Of a stretch of DNA of 64,000 nt, positions 44,065-55,599 are shown in pieces. Position numbers and translations under genes: made by a program. How positions within the stretch are numbered: position 1 is the first letter of the stretch; each line of letters begins with the position of its first letter. Below the pieces are notes generated by a model that was not told the origin of the DNA, did not search any database, and worked only from the letters and a program-made list of their open reading frames with translations. Source of the stretch: Xanthostigma xanthostigma (Eukaryota > Arthropoda > Insecta > Raphidioptera > Raphidiidae); contig OY754471.1 in the NCBI GenBank assembly GCA_963575645.1, forward strand, positions 47,804,820 through 47,868,819, written 5' to 3'.

Positions 44065-44645
44065 TACTAGTGTGACCTGTGCGAATTATTCGCACTAAAT
44101 AAGCATAAAAATTATCACTTTACAAAATTATTTTTTAAATATGATTGCAGGTATTCAATTCGTTTCTAATTTTGCACACTGCTTATAACGTTCTTCTTTT
44201 TATTGTATTTTTATTGTATTACAATATGAAGCTCAGATGACAGATCGAAGAATTATTTTACTAAAATTGTCATATAGAGGCGCAAGTAGCAAAAGCGTTG
44301 AGCTAAGCCGTCAGATGGCATCATGCAGGATTGCTGTGACGTTATTTAGCGTTGCTCGCTGTTTCAAAATTAAAGCCGTCAGATGGCAGTATGCAGTATT
44401 GTGTCTGTTGTATTACAATATGAAGGTCAGAATACAGATCGAAGTGTTGACGGTGTTTCCAAATTAAAGCCGTCAGATGGCAGACGTTGTTCAGCGTTGC
44501 TGTATTTTAATTAATTTACAAAAACAAAAGCAATAATACATTTTTTAGTTGTCGATGTCAGTAGAGCAAGCAATTATCTGTAAAATGATATATAATTTAT
44601 GTGGAGAAATTGTGAGGTTTTTTCTAAAAAGGGAGGCAAACATTT
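44065..44645 (+). repeat. 0.58-kb dispersed duplication, copy 2, with shared open frame
   Basis: Matches 27088-27663. The frame from ATG at 44237 begins MTDRRIILLKLSYRGASSKS and runs 76 codons. Most differences from copy 1 do not disrupt the frame, but the number of differences is too small to infer selection. Confidence 0.7.
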
Positions 44646-45204
44646 TAAGATTTTAAGATTTAATGATCTTAGTTGTCGGACGTCTACAATATGAACTGAC
44701 AACGGTTTGATTTGTTTCCGTCGCTTTGATTGAAGTTTAAAAACGACGAGTGGGGCGGCGGCGGCGTCGTCGTCCTCGGCCCCTCGTCGCATTGAGCGGG
44801 CGGCGACGAGAGGGATTTTAACAATGTTATCTCTTTAAACAGAGTATCATCGCAGTCTTTTAAAATACATTTGCGTCAAAATAAATGTAGCGGAACAGTC
44901 GAAATGTCTCCGGGAATACTTTTTTTACGATTGAAATGCATTATTGATAACTGCATTACATCGCGCTGAAAACTCCGGCGGCCGTTTGTTTACGTAATGC
45001 GTCGTAGTAAATAGTAATCGAGAGAAACGGTTCTTTTTACAATAACAGGTGTAACTGTTCCTGTTCTAAATAACAGTTTTCAAATTAGTTTTCTGTTGTA
45101 AAAAGAGCTTGAAGAAAGGAATATAATAATCTCTCAGGCTAAACGCATATACCTGCTCCGTTCCGTTGTGGGTAAAAATAAGAATTGGAAAAGTATCATA
45201 TTGA
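44646..45204. other. Unassigned; GC-rich pocket
   Basis: 44740-44815 is rich in GGCGGCGGCG/GTCGTCGTCC and gives a low-complexity frame. An inverted word (TTCTTTTTACAATAACAG ... CTGTTGTAAAAAGAGC) spans about 45030-45110. Confidence 0.3.
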
Positions 45205-45208
45205 ATAT

Positions 45209-45649
45209 TGTAAAAATTATTATTATTTTATTCAACATATTTATTAACGTAAGTTTGTAACATGAATATTATTTAATTCAACATATTTATTAACGTAAGT
45301 TTGTATCATGAATATTATTTAATTCAACATGTTTATTAACGTAAGTTTGTAACATGAATATTATTTAATTCAATATATTTTTTAACGTAAGTGTGTAACA
45401 TGAATATTATTTAATTCAACATATTTATTAACGTAAGTTTGTAACATGAATATTATTTAATTCAACATATTTATTAACGTAAGTTTGTAACATGAATATT
45501 ATTTAATTCAACACATTTATTAATTCAAGTTTTTTAACATGAACACCACTTCCTAGTTCATACGCTCCGCTGCCATCTTGCCTCTGTTTCTCCACATGAC
45601 CACCAGAGTACACCAGTGGCGGCGCGGCTTTTTAAGACGTGGTGTTACA
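45209..45649 (+). mobile_element. Minisatellite-bearing element M, copy 2 (about 6 units)
   Basis: Starts TGTAAAAATTATTATT and ends GGTGTTACA, flanked by ATAT on both sides (45205-45208, 45650-45653). About six 46-bp units and then the family 3' block. Different host sequence from copy 1, so an independent insertion. Confidence 0.8.
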
Positions 45650-45659
45650 ATATAGATAT

Positions 45660-45795
45660 AAATCGGTTGCCATTGGTCTAAGCTATCAAGCAAAATTTCT
45701 TTTCTTCTTGAAGACCTTAAAAATCTTTAGTAAAAAGTCACAAATTTAAACTAAAGATTTTTAAGGTCCAGAAGAAGGCAAGAAATATTGACCAA
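45660..45795. repeat. Long imperfect hairpin
   Basis: Inverted segments around GACCTTAAAAATCTTTAGT and ACTAAAGATTTTTAAGGTC, with weaker pairing extending outward (TTGGTC...GACCAA). Confidence 0.7.
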
Positions 45796-46566
45796 TAAAT
45801 AATGTTTTAGTGAATAAAAATTGTTTTAATACTTTAGCTTTGTATCCCGTATAGTTTTATCATATCACAATATTTTATTTTGTTTAAATTAACGTATATT
45901 TTCGTTCTAATAAAAACATCCATGCAAGTACTCTATTCCGAGAACTGTTATTTTTGTGAACGAAGAACAGTTTAAAACTAACTGTCACTGTTATTTCATT
46001 TTATCACTAATGTGTCATATTTATCCATTTATGCGGGAAACAATAAACAGGCGATTTATATTTTATAGTAGATATAAGAAGGTCGTTATTTAAAATTCCA
46101 TTGCTCATTGAATAAGAATACAATATGGATTTGGTTTTGTCAATAAGCTTGAGGTTTGTTTTTATACGCGGCTACGTAAGATTCGAAACTAACTTTTATT
46201 GTTCAATAACTTATAACAAAGGCAGTTTAAAATCAGTTGCGTAAAGTAGAGTAATTTACCAATTTAACTACAATCTTAAAAATTATCATTTTAACTTGCT
46301 TATAAACTCGTTGTTAAAATTACCGCGTCTCTGTTTTCTGCAATATTTTTTATTAGAATTAGATTGTATTTATCTAAAGGCATACAATTATGTCTGGCTC
46401 AATAATTATTAATCCCTTTTCTTAATTGATTTATCTTCGCATTGTCAGGTAAATGTGCATTTGCTTTTGATGGAAGCGTTCATTTTTCAATTGTTCTTCA
46501 GATTTGTTTTGTGGAGGTGCTTGTAGTGAAGTCTTGCTAAAATTACTCTAGCGTCTGATATTCATT
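45796..46566. other. Unassigned AT-rich stretch
   Basis: Nothing supported. Confidence 0.3.
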
Positions 46567-46725
46567 ATGAATCCCGTTTTTGAGTATAGTGAAGGAGGAA
46601 ACGAACTTTTGGTTTTGGAAGGTGTAAAGTTTTCCTTTTCGAAGCTTTTAAAAAATGGCGAGTCGATTTGACGCTGCGCTTTTAAAACTTGCAGAGCTGT
46701 TAAGTTTTATTTTTCTTTCCTTTGA
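46567..46725 (+). pseudogene. FLYWCH-type zinc-finger domain with in-frame stop
   Basis: From ATG at 46567 the frame reads MNPVFEYSEGGNELLVLEG then VKFSFSKLLKNGESI, a TGA at 46669-46671, and RCAFKTCRAVKF. FLYWCH fingers have GN-x-L-hydrophobic, G-Y/V-x-F, then YWRC and a second cysteine about five residues later. Here the TGA sits exactly where the tryptophan of WRC belongs, so a TGG-to-TGA change is the simplest explanation. Downstream the frame ends at 46723-46725. The histidine ligands are not seen. A relic of a host FLYWCH gene or of a MULE-type transposon that carries this finger. Confidence 0.6.
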
Positions 46726-46754
46726 TCATACACAATTATTATTATAATTGCATG

Positions 46755-46850
46755 GTGCGCAGTTCGTGTACTGTGAATTTGTATGGTCTTTTGTACAGTG
46801 CGCAGTTCGTGTAATAAATATTAGGAACCAGGTATACAGTGCGCAGTTCG
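46755..46850 (+). repeat. Three copies of GTGCGCAGTTCG
   Basis: The 12-mer occurs at 46755, 46798 and 46839, spaced 43 and 41 bp, two of them followed by TGTA. The sequences between them differ, so it is not a simple tandem repeat. Confidence 0.8.
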
Positions 46851-46899
46851 AGGCAGTCGCTTTGTTTTGTGTTAGTAAAATGTGTCACAATGTTTTTAT

Positions 46900-47003
46900 T
46901 TTTTATTAGACCTTGCGCGGACCCTCCGACGTTGACCCCAAAATCGATTTTAATTTCCCAAGGATCCTCTGAACGATCCCAGGGACCACTTTGGGAACCA
47001 CTG
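46900..47003. mobile_element. hAT-type terminus (right end only)
   Basis: CAGGGACCACTTTGGGAACCACTG reads outward as a hAT-type end (CAGTGGTTCCCAAAGTGG on the complement). The left end was not found. A long minus-strand frame over 46742-47164 is considered spurious. Confidence 0.45.
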
Positions 47004-47538
47004 CTGTAAAGGAATTCCGCATGCAGACATAACTCTGTTCTTGCTGTCGCGCGCTCGTGTAAAAATGGTATTTGATGAAAAAGTGGACGTGCGCGTTTTT
47101 GTTTTTTGACCGCACATTTTCTAAAAGAGATAGGTACGTCATATTCCAAGTATAAGTGCGACATATAGGTACAATCATACGTACAATATTATGTAATAGT
47201 AAAAGCCCTTCTTGGCAAGGTTCGCGCTTTGGTTGTGTGGGTGGCGGGTCTCAGTTGGCGGCCACTAATCACCGCTAAACCCTTCATCCCTTTCACTAAA
47301 TCACTCATCGCAACCCTTACGCTTCTGTGACAAGTAAATTATTACCGCCCGTGTGACACACTGCGAGAGCTGATATATATGGCAAAGTGTCGGGTGTCGC
47401 AACCAGTTTATGTCGATTTTATGACGAGTGTATTTTTTTTAAATTTCGTCCGACTTGAGAGCTGCTGATTGATTTCCTTTTTACTTTACGTTTTTAATAA
47501 CTCTCTCTCTTGTGTGTCAGTCCGTTAATCAAAGATTT
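47004..47538. other. Unassigned
   Basis: GC-richer part at 47200-47350 without a recognisable frame. Near 47520-47537 a PLE family A terminus word (GTTAATCAAAGATTT) abuts the next element. Confidence 0.3.
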
Positions 47539-47788
47539 GAATATTATTATTTTATTCAACATATTAACGTAAATTTGTAACAAGAATATTATTTAATTGA
47601 ACATATTTATTAACGTAAGTTTGTAACATGAAAATTATTTAATTCAACACATTTATTAATTTAAAATTTTTTTCTACATGAACACTGCTTCCTAGTTCAT
47701 ACGCTCCGCTGCCATCTTGCCTCTGTTTCTCCACATGACCACCAGGGTACACCAGTGGCGGAGTGGCTTTTTAAGACGTGGTGTTACA
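47539..47788 (+). mobile_element. Minisatellite-bearing element M, copy 3 (about 2 units)
   Basis: Short version with about two units, the complete 3' block and TGTTACA end. The 5' tip is worn. Directly followed by copy 4. Confidence 0.75.
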
Positions 47789-48135
47789 CTTACAATTATT
47801 ATTATTATTTTATTTAACATATTTGTTAACGTAAATTTGTAACAAGAATATGATTTAATTGAACATATTTATTAACGTAAGTTTGTAACATGAATATTAT
47901 TTAATTCAACTTATTTATTAACGTAAGTTTGTAACATGAATATTATATAATTCAACATATTTATTAACGTAAGTTTGTAACATGAATATTATTTCAACAC
48001 ATTTATTAATATTAGTTTTTTTACATGAACACTACTTTCTGGTTCATACGTTCCGCTGCCATCTTGCCTCTGTTTCTTCACATGACCACCAGAGTGCACC
48101 AGTGGCGGCGTGGCTTTTTAAGACGTGGTGTTACA
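47789..48135 (+). mobile_element. Minisatellite-bearing element M, copy 4 (about 4 units)
   Basis: Begins TACAATTATTATT two bases after copy 3 and ends GGTGTTACA. It forms a head-to-tail pair with copy 3. Confidence 0.75.
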
Positions 48136-49089
48136 GTATTTTAATATGTCACTTTTTATTTATCGCGAAGTTGCTCGCGATATCTTGAGCAATTCAAACA
48201 ATTTATATTGTATACTTACAAGGATATCTCGAGCACTGTAAAATAAAGGTTTCCCAAATTTCGGACAAGCTATGTTTGTGTATTAATAATATAACAGTAT
48301 CCAACCAAAAAAAGTTTTGAATCCTCAAAAATATTCGAATTTAAAAACTAAGTATTCAATACGAATCCTTTTTCATATTTGTCTTACGAGTCCGGATTAC
48401 AAATTCTTTGGTATTAAAGTATTCTAACACCGCGCTCGAATCCCTTAATAAATTATGTTAATTAAGACTATTCGATCCTCGGCCGAATGGTAAAAATGTT
48501 TCCAAAGTAGCGGAATAACGAAAAGTTGCCTAATATTCGTCGAAACTTTAGTTTGTCAATTTAAAGAAATCATAAACTAGTTGCTACACCCCACATATGA
48601 TATGCAAACAAGAATGTTTAGGATGGCCAAAAATTATATTCAAATGTTTAGCAGACCTCCAAAAGGTCTTTAAAAATGTAAAAATGAAAAAAATACTAAA
48701 CTTAGACGTGTACGCAATTTTAGAAATTGAAAATTATTTTTTTTTTACAACTCAAAAACAATTTATTTCATACCTATTAAAGGAGTTTAAACTTTAAACT
48801 AAAATATACTCTGAAAAAAATCCAACCTTTCAAATTTAAACTTTATTGTGACCATTACTTAAGAGATATACATTTCAGATTGAAATAAATTAAAATTTTT
48901 CATTTTCGATGGTTTTCTATATTATTTTTTGATATCTATATATATAAATACGGGAAGGAAAAAAAGAGTGTGGCCCTTTCTGACCGGGACCCCGTGCCAT
49001 TGTTCCAGTTTTAAAACCCTATTGTTACTCCACTCGAATTAAATATAAATTTTAAATTTAAATATCAGCTAAATAAATAATAGATAATG
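48136..49089. other. Unassigned AT-rich stretch
   Basis: No repeat or gene supported, apart from the inverted ATAAATACGGGAAGG phrase near 48945 shared with 31.7 kb. Confidence 0.3.
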
Positions 49090-49225
49090 GAACTTGGACT
49101 TAAATAATGTAAATGCTAAATTTTATTTTGCTATACGTTTCGTAGACTTTTTAGCTATACTTCTTCAGGCAAGTTTCTAGGTTAGAATTGTTGTTGACAT
49201 TTCCCATTTTCGTACTGTTATATTT
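49090..49225 (-). mobile_element. PLE-type terminal fragment (family D)
   Basis: Contains a hammerhead-like motif at 49131-49168. No coding remains, so the PLE assignment rests on the motif alone. Confidence 0.35.
49131..49168 (-). ncRNA. Hammerhead-like motif (PLE family D)
   Basis: Minus strand CTGAAGA, one A, GTATAG, a 6-7 nt loop, CTAC, then GAAACGTATAG. Core bases are complete; helix II is imperfect. Confidence 0.5.
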
Positions 49226-49229
49226 ATTA

Positions 49230-49776
49230 CTAGGGGTCCCGTCCGGTTTCACCGGCGTGTAAATGAACGAATGGGAAAGGGAGGGACATGAGTACGCACA
49301 TTCATCTTAATTTACCGAGATGAATGTTGTTTCCAAATTTCATGATGATCGGAGTTACCGTTCAAAAGTTTTTGTCGTTAAAAAAGCAGTATTTATACTT
49401 TTTTTAAGTAATAAATTTTTTTTGATCAATAATTACTGTAATTAATAAAATATAATAAATATTTAATTGAAAACACTGTAGGATAATTATTTTTATATAG
49501 TTATATAGTTTTTATATAGTTATAACAGTTTTCAAATGAGCTATTAATTAGATTTATTAAATTTTAATTACTCATAAATTTAAAAAAATGTGCAACATTT
49601 TTCATTGATGCTCTGCTCCTATTGGTCGTAGCGTGATATTATAATATAGCCTATAGTCTTCCTCGATAAATGGGCTATCCAACAAAAAAATGTTTTTTCA
49701 ATTTGAACCAGTAGTTCCTGAGATTAGCGCGTTCAACCAATCAAACAAACTCTTCAGCTTTATATATTAGTGTAAA
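49230..49776 (-). mobile_element. Helitron, long type that lacks the tRNA cargo
   Basis: The 3' end (minus) is the CTAG at 49230-49233. The 5' end is near 49776 (mutated, ACTAATATATAAAGCTGAAG). It retains most of the expanded middle of copies 1-3 but has no tRNA-like sequence between the ATTAATAGCTC part and the GTTGCACA part. Confidence 0.7.
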
Positions 49777-50087
49777 ATGTAAATCATGGACTCGATATCA
49801 ATTTAAATTGATCAACTAAATTAATGTTTTTTGGTCACCCATGTACATTGTACACACACAAATACAGTGAACACTCACATATACATGCATTTTATGCGTA
49901 CTAAACACGTGTTATTTAATTATTTGCTTGCACAGTTTGTTTGAAGCATGCGCATTATGTTACAAAGCTCCCCAGCTCATTATTTTTGTCATATGTGTAC
50001 TGCTGTATATAAATTATGTATCAAAAGAGCCGAGTAAAAACCCTATCACTTAAGTTTGTGCAGGTAATGTCTTCCATATTGAATTCT
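49777..50087. other. Unassigned
   Basis: Nothing supported. Confidence 0.3.
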
Positions 50088-50091
50088 TTAA

Positions 50092-50988
50092 GGACGTAGT
50101 CTGGTGTTCGGGTTTTGAAAAAACGAATTAATTTTTTTTACATTTTTAGTAAGTATAATATATTGAGAAAATACTGTAAACATTTTAAACCGAAATATTA
50201 AATATTTACAAAGCTATAGCATATAGTCGAGAGCAGCAACGGTCTTACGGTAAGACTCTTACCTGCTCTTACCTCTAATTGTTATCACGTTACCCTTATA
50301 TTCTCGCAGAGTAGAGCAAACAAATTAGCAGAAAACGATGCCTTTGAAGAAACGGAAGGTTTACTATACACCAGGCATAGCTGATTAGTGTAAATATTCA
50401 TTTTTATTTTTTTGTAAGAAATCTGAAATTAAAACTTTAAATGCGTTTTTCTCAAAACTACGTTTTTCTAAGCGGAGCGGGTGATTGAAACAATTGTATA
50501 CAACCGATTGCTTTCAGTTTTGCACAGGGTATTCTACACAACAATAGCTCCGTCCGGTACTAGAATTACTTAATTATAAAAATTATTTCTATTTTTTTTA
50601 TCCGATTTTCAACGAAAAAATCACGATTTTCACGTTGTTTTTTTCCTAAAACCCGCCATTTTGTTATTTATCAATAAAAATGTTTATTTTTAGTACGGGA
50701 TAGAGCCGCAAGCCTACGAAACAATAACCAATTTAATTTTTATAATTCAGATTACTCCAAGTGACGTTATCACCCGCGCTACCCACCTACCACCATTTAA
50801 AGTTGTCTACTTTAAGTTAAAAAAACAATTATAAAATGGCGTAAAATTAAGCTAAAAAAATTTTTTTTCTTAATTTACGATGTTAGTAAAAACATGTAAC
50901 AAAATTGAAAACATCGTACATTATTTTGATATTAAAAAAAAATTCTGAAATAACGGTTGAAAACGAGCCTGAACATAGGACTACGTCC
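50092..50988. mobile_element. TTAA-flanked TIR element (second family)
   Basis: TTAA at 50088 and 50989. Inverted ends GGACGTAGTCTGGTGTTC and GAACATAGGACTACGTCC. 897 bp, non-coding, unrelated to family T. Confidence 0.75.
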
Positions 50989-51831
50989 TTAAGTACCGTT
51001 TTAATACACAACCGTTTTTTTGTCCGTGTCGTCTGCGGTTCGATCGTTTTTATAAAATAGTGAAAGCCTTAGTTTCCTGAGATATAGCGGCCGTGATATG
51101 ACGGTGAATGACGTAACAAAAAACGTGTGCTTAGAAATAAATGGACGTGATTTTCTCGAACTAATAAATAATAACGCCTCAAAGATCTCGGGTCTTGGAA
51201 AAGTTTTATTTAATTGCTTTTTTGAGGCCAGCGATAGCTAGGGCTATTTGTGCTTAGCACCAATTCATAATTTCAATTTATTTTTACCATTCCATTCTTA
51301 GATTAATTATTAATAGTCGAGGTCACAAACCAACTGATCCGAGCTCGCGTTCGTAGGAGGGCTAATTACCAAAAAAAAATATTAGAATTCAAACGACATT
51401 CCGATCTGAGGGGTTAACTTTTCTTAATTAAACCCTCAATCATTTTTTTATTTTAGAATTCTTCAACTGGAACTGTCGTTGATAAAATTGTTGTAATGAA
51501 TGAAATGCATTTCATTAATACACAGCTGTACGGTGAAAAAGTTGTCATAATAATAACAATTCGATTCAGTTGACTTAATTTATTAACAACAATTTGAACG
51601 GCTGTGTTTCAACACCTTGTTGTAACCACTTCATTGACAACAAACAACACATGTGCTTTTTAATTGTTAATTGCTCTCCATTGATTTATATTTCCAAACA
51701 CCTTTGATTTTCTGCACGGGTGATTACTGTTATACAAATGAATGATTTATCATGACGGCGCGTGTGTTTTGAAGCATATTAATAAATTGTTAGGTAACAC
51801 AATAAATATTAACAAATACTGTCTCAGTTTT
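50989..51831. other. Unassigned
   Basis: Nothing supported. Confidence 0.3.
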
Positions 51832-52836
51832 TTTACCATTCCAACCCACAAGTGGAGAATGGTACTAGTATAGGTCAAAAATCACTTTTCAAAAATTTTA
51901 CAATATCTTTCCGTTTTGAGGTCCCCCGAATCCAAAAAACATATTTTTGGAAAAACTCTGTGCGTCTGTTAATCTGTGAAAAGATAGATAGATAGATAGA
52001 TAAAGATCTTTATTTTGTTGGTACAAATGTACATAAATATCGTCAACACAAAACAATTAATTATAAAAACTCGTCCAATCTGTAGTGAGCCTTAGCTAAT
52101 AAATATTTTTTTAAATTCTTCTTATACTTTTGTTTGGAATTTGGATCAGTTATTTCAGTGTATTCTTATCATAGCGTTGCGGACACCTTTATGAGTCACT
52201 GCTAATGTACAATTAGTAGTTTTTAAATTATTTTTATTTCTTGTAGTATATTCGTGTTTATTATGATTTTCATTAAACAAATATGGATAGTTTTGTACAA
52301 AATTTGCACTATTTAGAATATAAAGATCTACAGGTCAAAGGGATGAGCGGATTCAAACCAAATTTTGGGAGGATGTTTGGTATGCAAATACGAAGAGCCC
52401 TATTGTTTTTGGGAAAAATCGGCGCATGCGCAGAAGAGGTATATGCTATAACGGTGTTTATATAATAATGGTATACTTTTCATAATGGCTTATTATTCTA
52501 TTTATTTTTTCAAGAAAGTTTCGTTAAAATTTTTTTTTCTAAACTTTAAGTATCGTTTCGAAAATATTTTGAAAATAAAAAAAATCAACCGCTCTTTTGT
52601 TTTATGGATCTGTCAGAAATAAACTAGTTCGGCATGCTTTGATTAATTTTTACATGACGTGGAACATAATATTATGTAGGTAATTATGGCAACGAATAGC
52701 AAATATCATATTGAATACTAGCCATTATCCGCGTCACCTCACGCGATATCAGAAATTTTATTTCCTTAATTATAATCAAATGTCAACATTTTTGAAGCTG
52801 GAATGGTCCCGTCGCCCAATTGGCTGGAATTTTCTT
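51832..52836 (-). mobile_element. Family Y element, complete copy with LINE-tail insertion
   Basis: Reverse of 23648-24292, from the CCATTCCAACCCACAAGTGG end to GTCGCCCAATTGGCTGG. Interrupted at about 51982-52330. Confidence 0.75.
51982..52330 (-). mobile_element. 5'-truncated LINE 3' end with (GATA)n tail
   Basis: On the minus strand it ends in TATCTATCTATCTATC after AATAAAGATCTT-type wording. It is absent from the other family Y copies. CR1/Jockey-type LINE tails end in such short tandem repeats; a similar tail is at 53340-53370. Confidence 0.55.
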
Positions 52837-53279
52837 ATAAACATTTAAGGTCTGATATCGATACAACGGACGCGCTCACATTATACTAGCGGGTCGTGTA
52901 CAAAGGTAACCGTTTCACGTCGGCCCGTTACCCGTTGACTAAAACGCTCGTTAGCAAATTCACCGCACAAATACACACAAATCAAACACTGTACGTGTTT
53001 CATATAATAATGAATAATAATAATATAAAATAATGAAGTACATGAGTATAACACGCGCCATAACAATGTTTATATAGGCAATTACCGGCTAAGTTTTTTT
53101 AAAAAAAGTCCTGTGTGTGCTGGCAGGGCTATTTATAAATTGCCTGACTCAATTCGACGCATCAACGACTTTAATAGCTTCAAGCGTATTTAAAAAAAAA
53201 TTAATTGAGCAATGTTTTTATTCACTAGACGATTTTTATATCTCATAAGTTGTATATATTGGCACTTTCTTACTATTTT
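52837..53279. other. Unassigned
   Basis: Nothing supported. Confidence 0.3.
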
Positions 53280-53372
53280 ATTTTTCTATGTTCTAATTCT
53301 AGCATTTTGTATGTTGTGACTTGTCATATTCAAACTATGTTTTGACGCTATGATGAATAAACTATCTATCTA
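53280..53372 (+). mobile_element. LINE 3' tail fragment
   Basis: ATGATGAATAAACTATCTAT followed by (CTAT)n, a polyA-like AATAAA with a tetranucleotide tail. Confidence 0.45.
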
Positions 53373-53766
53373 TCTATGCGTGTAATTTGAAAATGTGTAA
53401 AGTGACAGCTTCGGTTGTGCGTATCGGCTTTAACTGACGAACGCATTGCGGTGCATTAAGCGGACAACTTTTTACATTTACAGTAAATGTCTCGCCTAGC
53501 CAATCAAACAAAAAGCCTGCTGTCCTGTTGAATAAAGGACACAGCTTAGGAGATGGCCGTCGACTGGTGGCGATACTTGATCCATTAGTTGTGGGCCGTC
53601 GCCCCCCAACCACAAATCGCGTGTGCATGACGCGGAAATCCCCAACTGTGACTGGCCAAAGAAATCGACTGTTTATAAAAAATAAATGCAACGCATTTTT
53701 CTTGTTGAAAATTCATACTTTTACCAGCTTTCGGGATTGTAGTTTGGGAACTAAGGGCTTGTAATA
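53373..53766. other. Unassigned; two overlapping open frames
   Basis: A 105-codon minus frame (53374-53691) and a 78-codon plus frame (53528-53764) overlap. Composition is less AT-rich than the surroundings but neither shows a motif. Confidence 0.25.
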
Positions 53767-54195
53767 ACAGAGTGACCGGTAATTGCTCGTGTTCCTCTCG
53801 GGAGAAGAAACTATAACTAATTTAACCTCTATCACTTGGCGGTCGGAAATGCGTCATTTTCGAGAAAATCTACTTCGGTTGTCTTTTTACAAAAATCCGA
53901 ATTTCGGAAGTTAAAAATTAAAAAAAAATATTCCCATCTTTTTGGCCTGAAATTTTTCATGATCTGATGACTTATTAATTGGCTAAAGCTAAAAACCACG
54001 AAATTTACTGTTTTTTATGTTGTGTGTTAAAACTTCATAAAATAAATTAAAAAAATCAAATCAAAATTCTTCACAGGAGTGTCATTATATAAATTTTCTC
54101 GAAAATGACGCATTTCCGACCCCCAAGTGATAGAGATTATTTAGTAATAGTTTCTTCTCCCGAGAGGAAGAATACGAGCAATTACCGGTCATCCT
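53767..54195. mobile_element. TIR element with arms of about 110 bp
   Basis: ACAGAGTGACCGGTAATTGC at the left and GCAATTACCGGTCATCCTGT at the right; the similarity extends through TCTCGGGAGAAGAAACTAT and AATGCGTCATTTTCGAGAAA. Termini resemble mariner types, but the flanks are only partly consistent with TA. Confidence 0.7.
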
Positions 54196-54218
54196 GTATA
54201 AACAACGTCATTGCTACA

Positions 54219-54320
54219 CGATCGATTATTCCCAAACCATGTTTTGTTTTTTATCGGTAGATAGCCAACGATCGATTATTTCAAAGCCATTTTTTTGTTT
54301 TTTATCGGTAGATCGTCAAG
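54219..54320 (+). repeat. Approximately 51-bp tandem duplication
   Basis: ACGATCGATTATT...TTTTTTATCGGTAGAT occurs twice in tandem with small changes. Confidence 0.75.
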
Positions 54321-54544
54321 TTCGCGACCTAGACGATCTACTTAAAAAGCCTTGTTTACGGGAATACAAAGGCATCTTCACTTTTCATATTTCCACCGAC
54401 AGATGGCGTTACTGTACTCATAACAGTGGATTTCGATGAACATTTTAATAAAAAAGTAATCTAGGGTAATCCTTTACATATAACGTATTTTCCGTCAAAA
54501 TCGAGATAAATGCGAGCGAAGTCGCGGGCTTAGGCTAGTATTTT

Positions 54545-54885
54545 ATACATGTCATATATTATGTAACACCCCGTTTTAATTCAAATCCTTTTAAAAAATC
54601 CTTTTCATACGCAGCCCCGAAATATCTGAACGAACTCAGTGACACTAATAAAATGAATATACTTACATAAAATAAGTTTAAAAGCTCTATCAAGCAGTAT
54701 AAATAAACTATTTTTGGATCGTAGAAGGCAATGATTAACCTATATTAGATTCTTTGAAATAAATTTTTACTGGTTTGTTTTTAAATACTGAAAAACTGTA
54801 AACTTGTTTGTGAATGTTATAGGGCAGATGGAAGAACAAACACTCGTTTGAATTCTGTGCCTTTTGCAATAAACATATATTTATT
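54545..54885 (+). pseudogene. CR1/Jockey-type LINE ORF2 C-terminus and 3' tail
   Basis: The frame at 54605-54707 reads SYAAPKYLNELSDTNKMN, then one stop, then NKFKSSIKQYK and a terminal stop. LINE ORF2 proteins of the CR1/Jockey type end with S-Y-A-P/x-WN-x-LP and a FK-x-x-LK-x-hydrophobic motif, which this follows. The element ends near 54880 in AATAAACATATATTTATTTA, a polyA signal with TTTA repeats. The reverse transcriptase and endonuclease domains are missing (5' truncation). Confidence 0.6.
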
Positions 54886-55599
54886 TATTTATTTAAACAA
54901 AATTATAATAAAACAATATTTATTAATTAAAAATGACGGATCACTACAGATGGATTTTTTTAGATTTTCTGCGCGTGGCAAATTCCAGTACAATCCGAGT
55001 AAAGCTTTTTATACGTTTCACACAAAGAAACGACATTCCGTTGGCTTATGGTTGCAGTGCAATGCAATTTTGATTTTATTTACTGACCGGAATTAATAAA
55101 ATAAAACACGTCAGTTTTCCTTGCAGTTAACAGCGGTTTTAAGCCGCAGTTAATTTTGTCTTGAAGCTTACAAGCTGTTAAAATAACTGTCCAATAAAAA
55201 TGTCGCGTAAATCGGCTGACATTTTTGAAATTCTAATTTTTATTTTTAAAGACGACTGTTCTTTAGCTATGCTTGAAAAAAACGGGGGGGAAATGTTATA
55301 CGTTTCTGATAACAGATGTACGACCCGTGCCTACACCATAATCGGCCCGTTCTCCCACCATAATGATTTTTTTTTATCTGAACCTGGAGACTCAGGAATC
55401 TTATTTCAAAATTATGAAAAAATTGTTTAGTACTGTGATACAAACCGATAAGAGATTTTTTTTATTTCGCAGGAGCCAAAAAAAGGATTTCTGTTTTGCA
55501 GCTGAGAATACGTTGAAAAAATATATATTATATTATTCTGACAAATGATATGCTTATGATGTACAACTGGTAGATATATGAGTATAGACTGGATGGTTC
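54886..55599. other. Unassigned; unrecognised frame at 55200-55430
   Basis: A 76-codon plus frame (MSRKSADIFEILIF...) matches no motif known to me. No splice or repeat support. Confidence 0.2.

Noticed and set aside
46742-47164. 140-codon minus-strand frame
   Set aside because: It spans three spaced repeats and an hAT terminus; no motif and mixed composition.
53374-53691. 105-codon minus-strand gene
   Set aside because: No recognisable domain, overlapping equally open plus-strand frame, no splice or repeat support.
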